Origin: JAFDZO01 sp038225955
Lineage (GTDB): Bacteria; Bacteroidota; Ignavibacteria; Tepidaquicellales; Tepidaquicellaceae
Length of the DNA stretch: 33,445 nucleotides
Direction of reading: 5' to 3'
NCBI GenBank assembly: GCA_038225955.1
Contig: JBBRQV010000016.1
Location: forward strand, 1 to 33,445
The position numbers and the translations under genes were made by a program. Under the pieces are notes generated by a model, which worked only from the letters and a program-made list of their open reading frames with translations, had not been told where the DNA came from and ran no database searches. Shown piece by piece: positions 33,301 to 33,445 of the stretch; within the stretch, counting starts at the first letter, position 1, and every line of letters starts with the position of its first letter.

Positions 33301-33445
33301 TTACTTTATTACAACCATTTTTTTAGAGTCTTCAAATCCCCCGCCGCTTACCATCTTTATAAAATATATTCCACTCGGTAAACTACTTGCATCAAATTTT
33401 ATTTCGTAATTTCCCTGGGGTTTCGGTTCGTTTACAAGTGTAGAA
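33301..33445 (-). CDS. C-terminus of a T9SS cargo protein (partial, 5' end off window)
   Basis: The frame runs off the right edge; 48 codons are visible. The sequence PQGNYEIKFDASSLPSGIYF followed by IKMVSGG and the terminal SKKMVVIK is a textbook type A type IX secretion sorting domain: (L/S)PSGIYF and a basic, hydrophobic end such as KKMVVIK. The protein would be exported by Sec, moved across the outer membrane by the T9SS and cleaved at this domain. The passenger domain is outside the window. It converges on the glycosyltransferase gene with a 32-base gap. Confidence 0.9.
   Translation of the reverse strand, partial: STLVNEPKPQGNYEIKFDASSLPSGIYFIKMVSGGGFEDSKKMVVIK

Noticed and set aside
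1..33445. tRNA, rRNA, CRISPR, prophage, full insertion sequence or defence island
   Set aside because: No cloverleaf-like, array-like or transposase, integrase or nuclease-helicase signatures were seen on either strand.

Overview
The window is a low-GC (about one third G+C by eye) stretch of bacterial chromosome made almost wholly of housekeeping genes. Several features point to the Bacteroidota/Chlorobiota (FCB) side, most likely an Ignavibacteria-type lineage. A type IX secretion sorting domain is cut by the right edge. LPS-type enzymes (Kdo transferase, GT9 glycosyltransferase) indicate a Gram-negative envelope, lipoproteins carry short lipobox signals, and Shine-Dalgarno sequences are often weak. 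The lineage is inferred from protein style, not from a marker tree. No tRNA, rRNA, CRISPR array, prophage or complete insertion sequence was found.

Left part (1-5615, + strand): a spacer with a terminator-like hairpin, a lipoprotein with its own terminator, then uracil phosphoribosyltransferase (upp), a full bifunctional RelA/SpoT enzyme and a TolB-like beta-propeller protein. A minus-strand operon follows (8024 to 5617): 3-hydroxyacyl-CoA dehydrogenase, Fur-family regulator, HAD hydrolase and holo-ACP synthase. Next come a small P-loop kinase (+) and folC (-).

Middle (9877-19159): an intergenic palindromic repeat, then nth and a GT9 glycosyltransferase, a POT peptide transporter with terminator, prs, a 2-oxoacid dehydrogenase E2 with a strong terminator, a minus-strand pair (GNAT acetyltransferase and unknown membrane protein) and a secreted subtilisin-like protease.

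Right part (19176-33445): the minus-strand translation and nucleotide block runs rplM-rpsI, then a 258-base leader with three hairpins, rpsB-tsf, a terminator, pyrH-frr and waaA. Upstream of rplM lies a 454-base spacer holding a MITE-like inverted-repeat element. After it come a PAS-PAS-DHp-receiver protein with no kinase ATPase domain, a minus-strand group (FecCD permease, mnmE, lipoprotein), a complete membrane histidine kinase, a large GT-C type glycosyltransferase with an unusual C-terminal extension, and the C-terminus of a T9SS cargo protein.

Functional links: prs makes PRPP, which upp consumes; pyrH and upp both serve uridine nucleotide supply; RelA/SpoT adjusts this and ribosome synthesis to nutrient state; the rplM/rpsI/rpsB/tsf/frr block is a likely stringent target. 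No clearly new multigene system is visible. The most interesting items are the kinase-less DHp-receiver protein, the structured rpsB leader and several small intergenic repeats.
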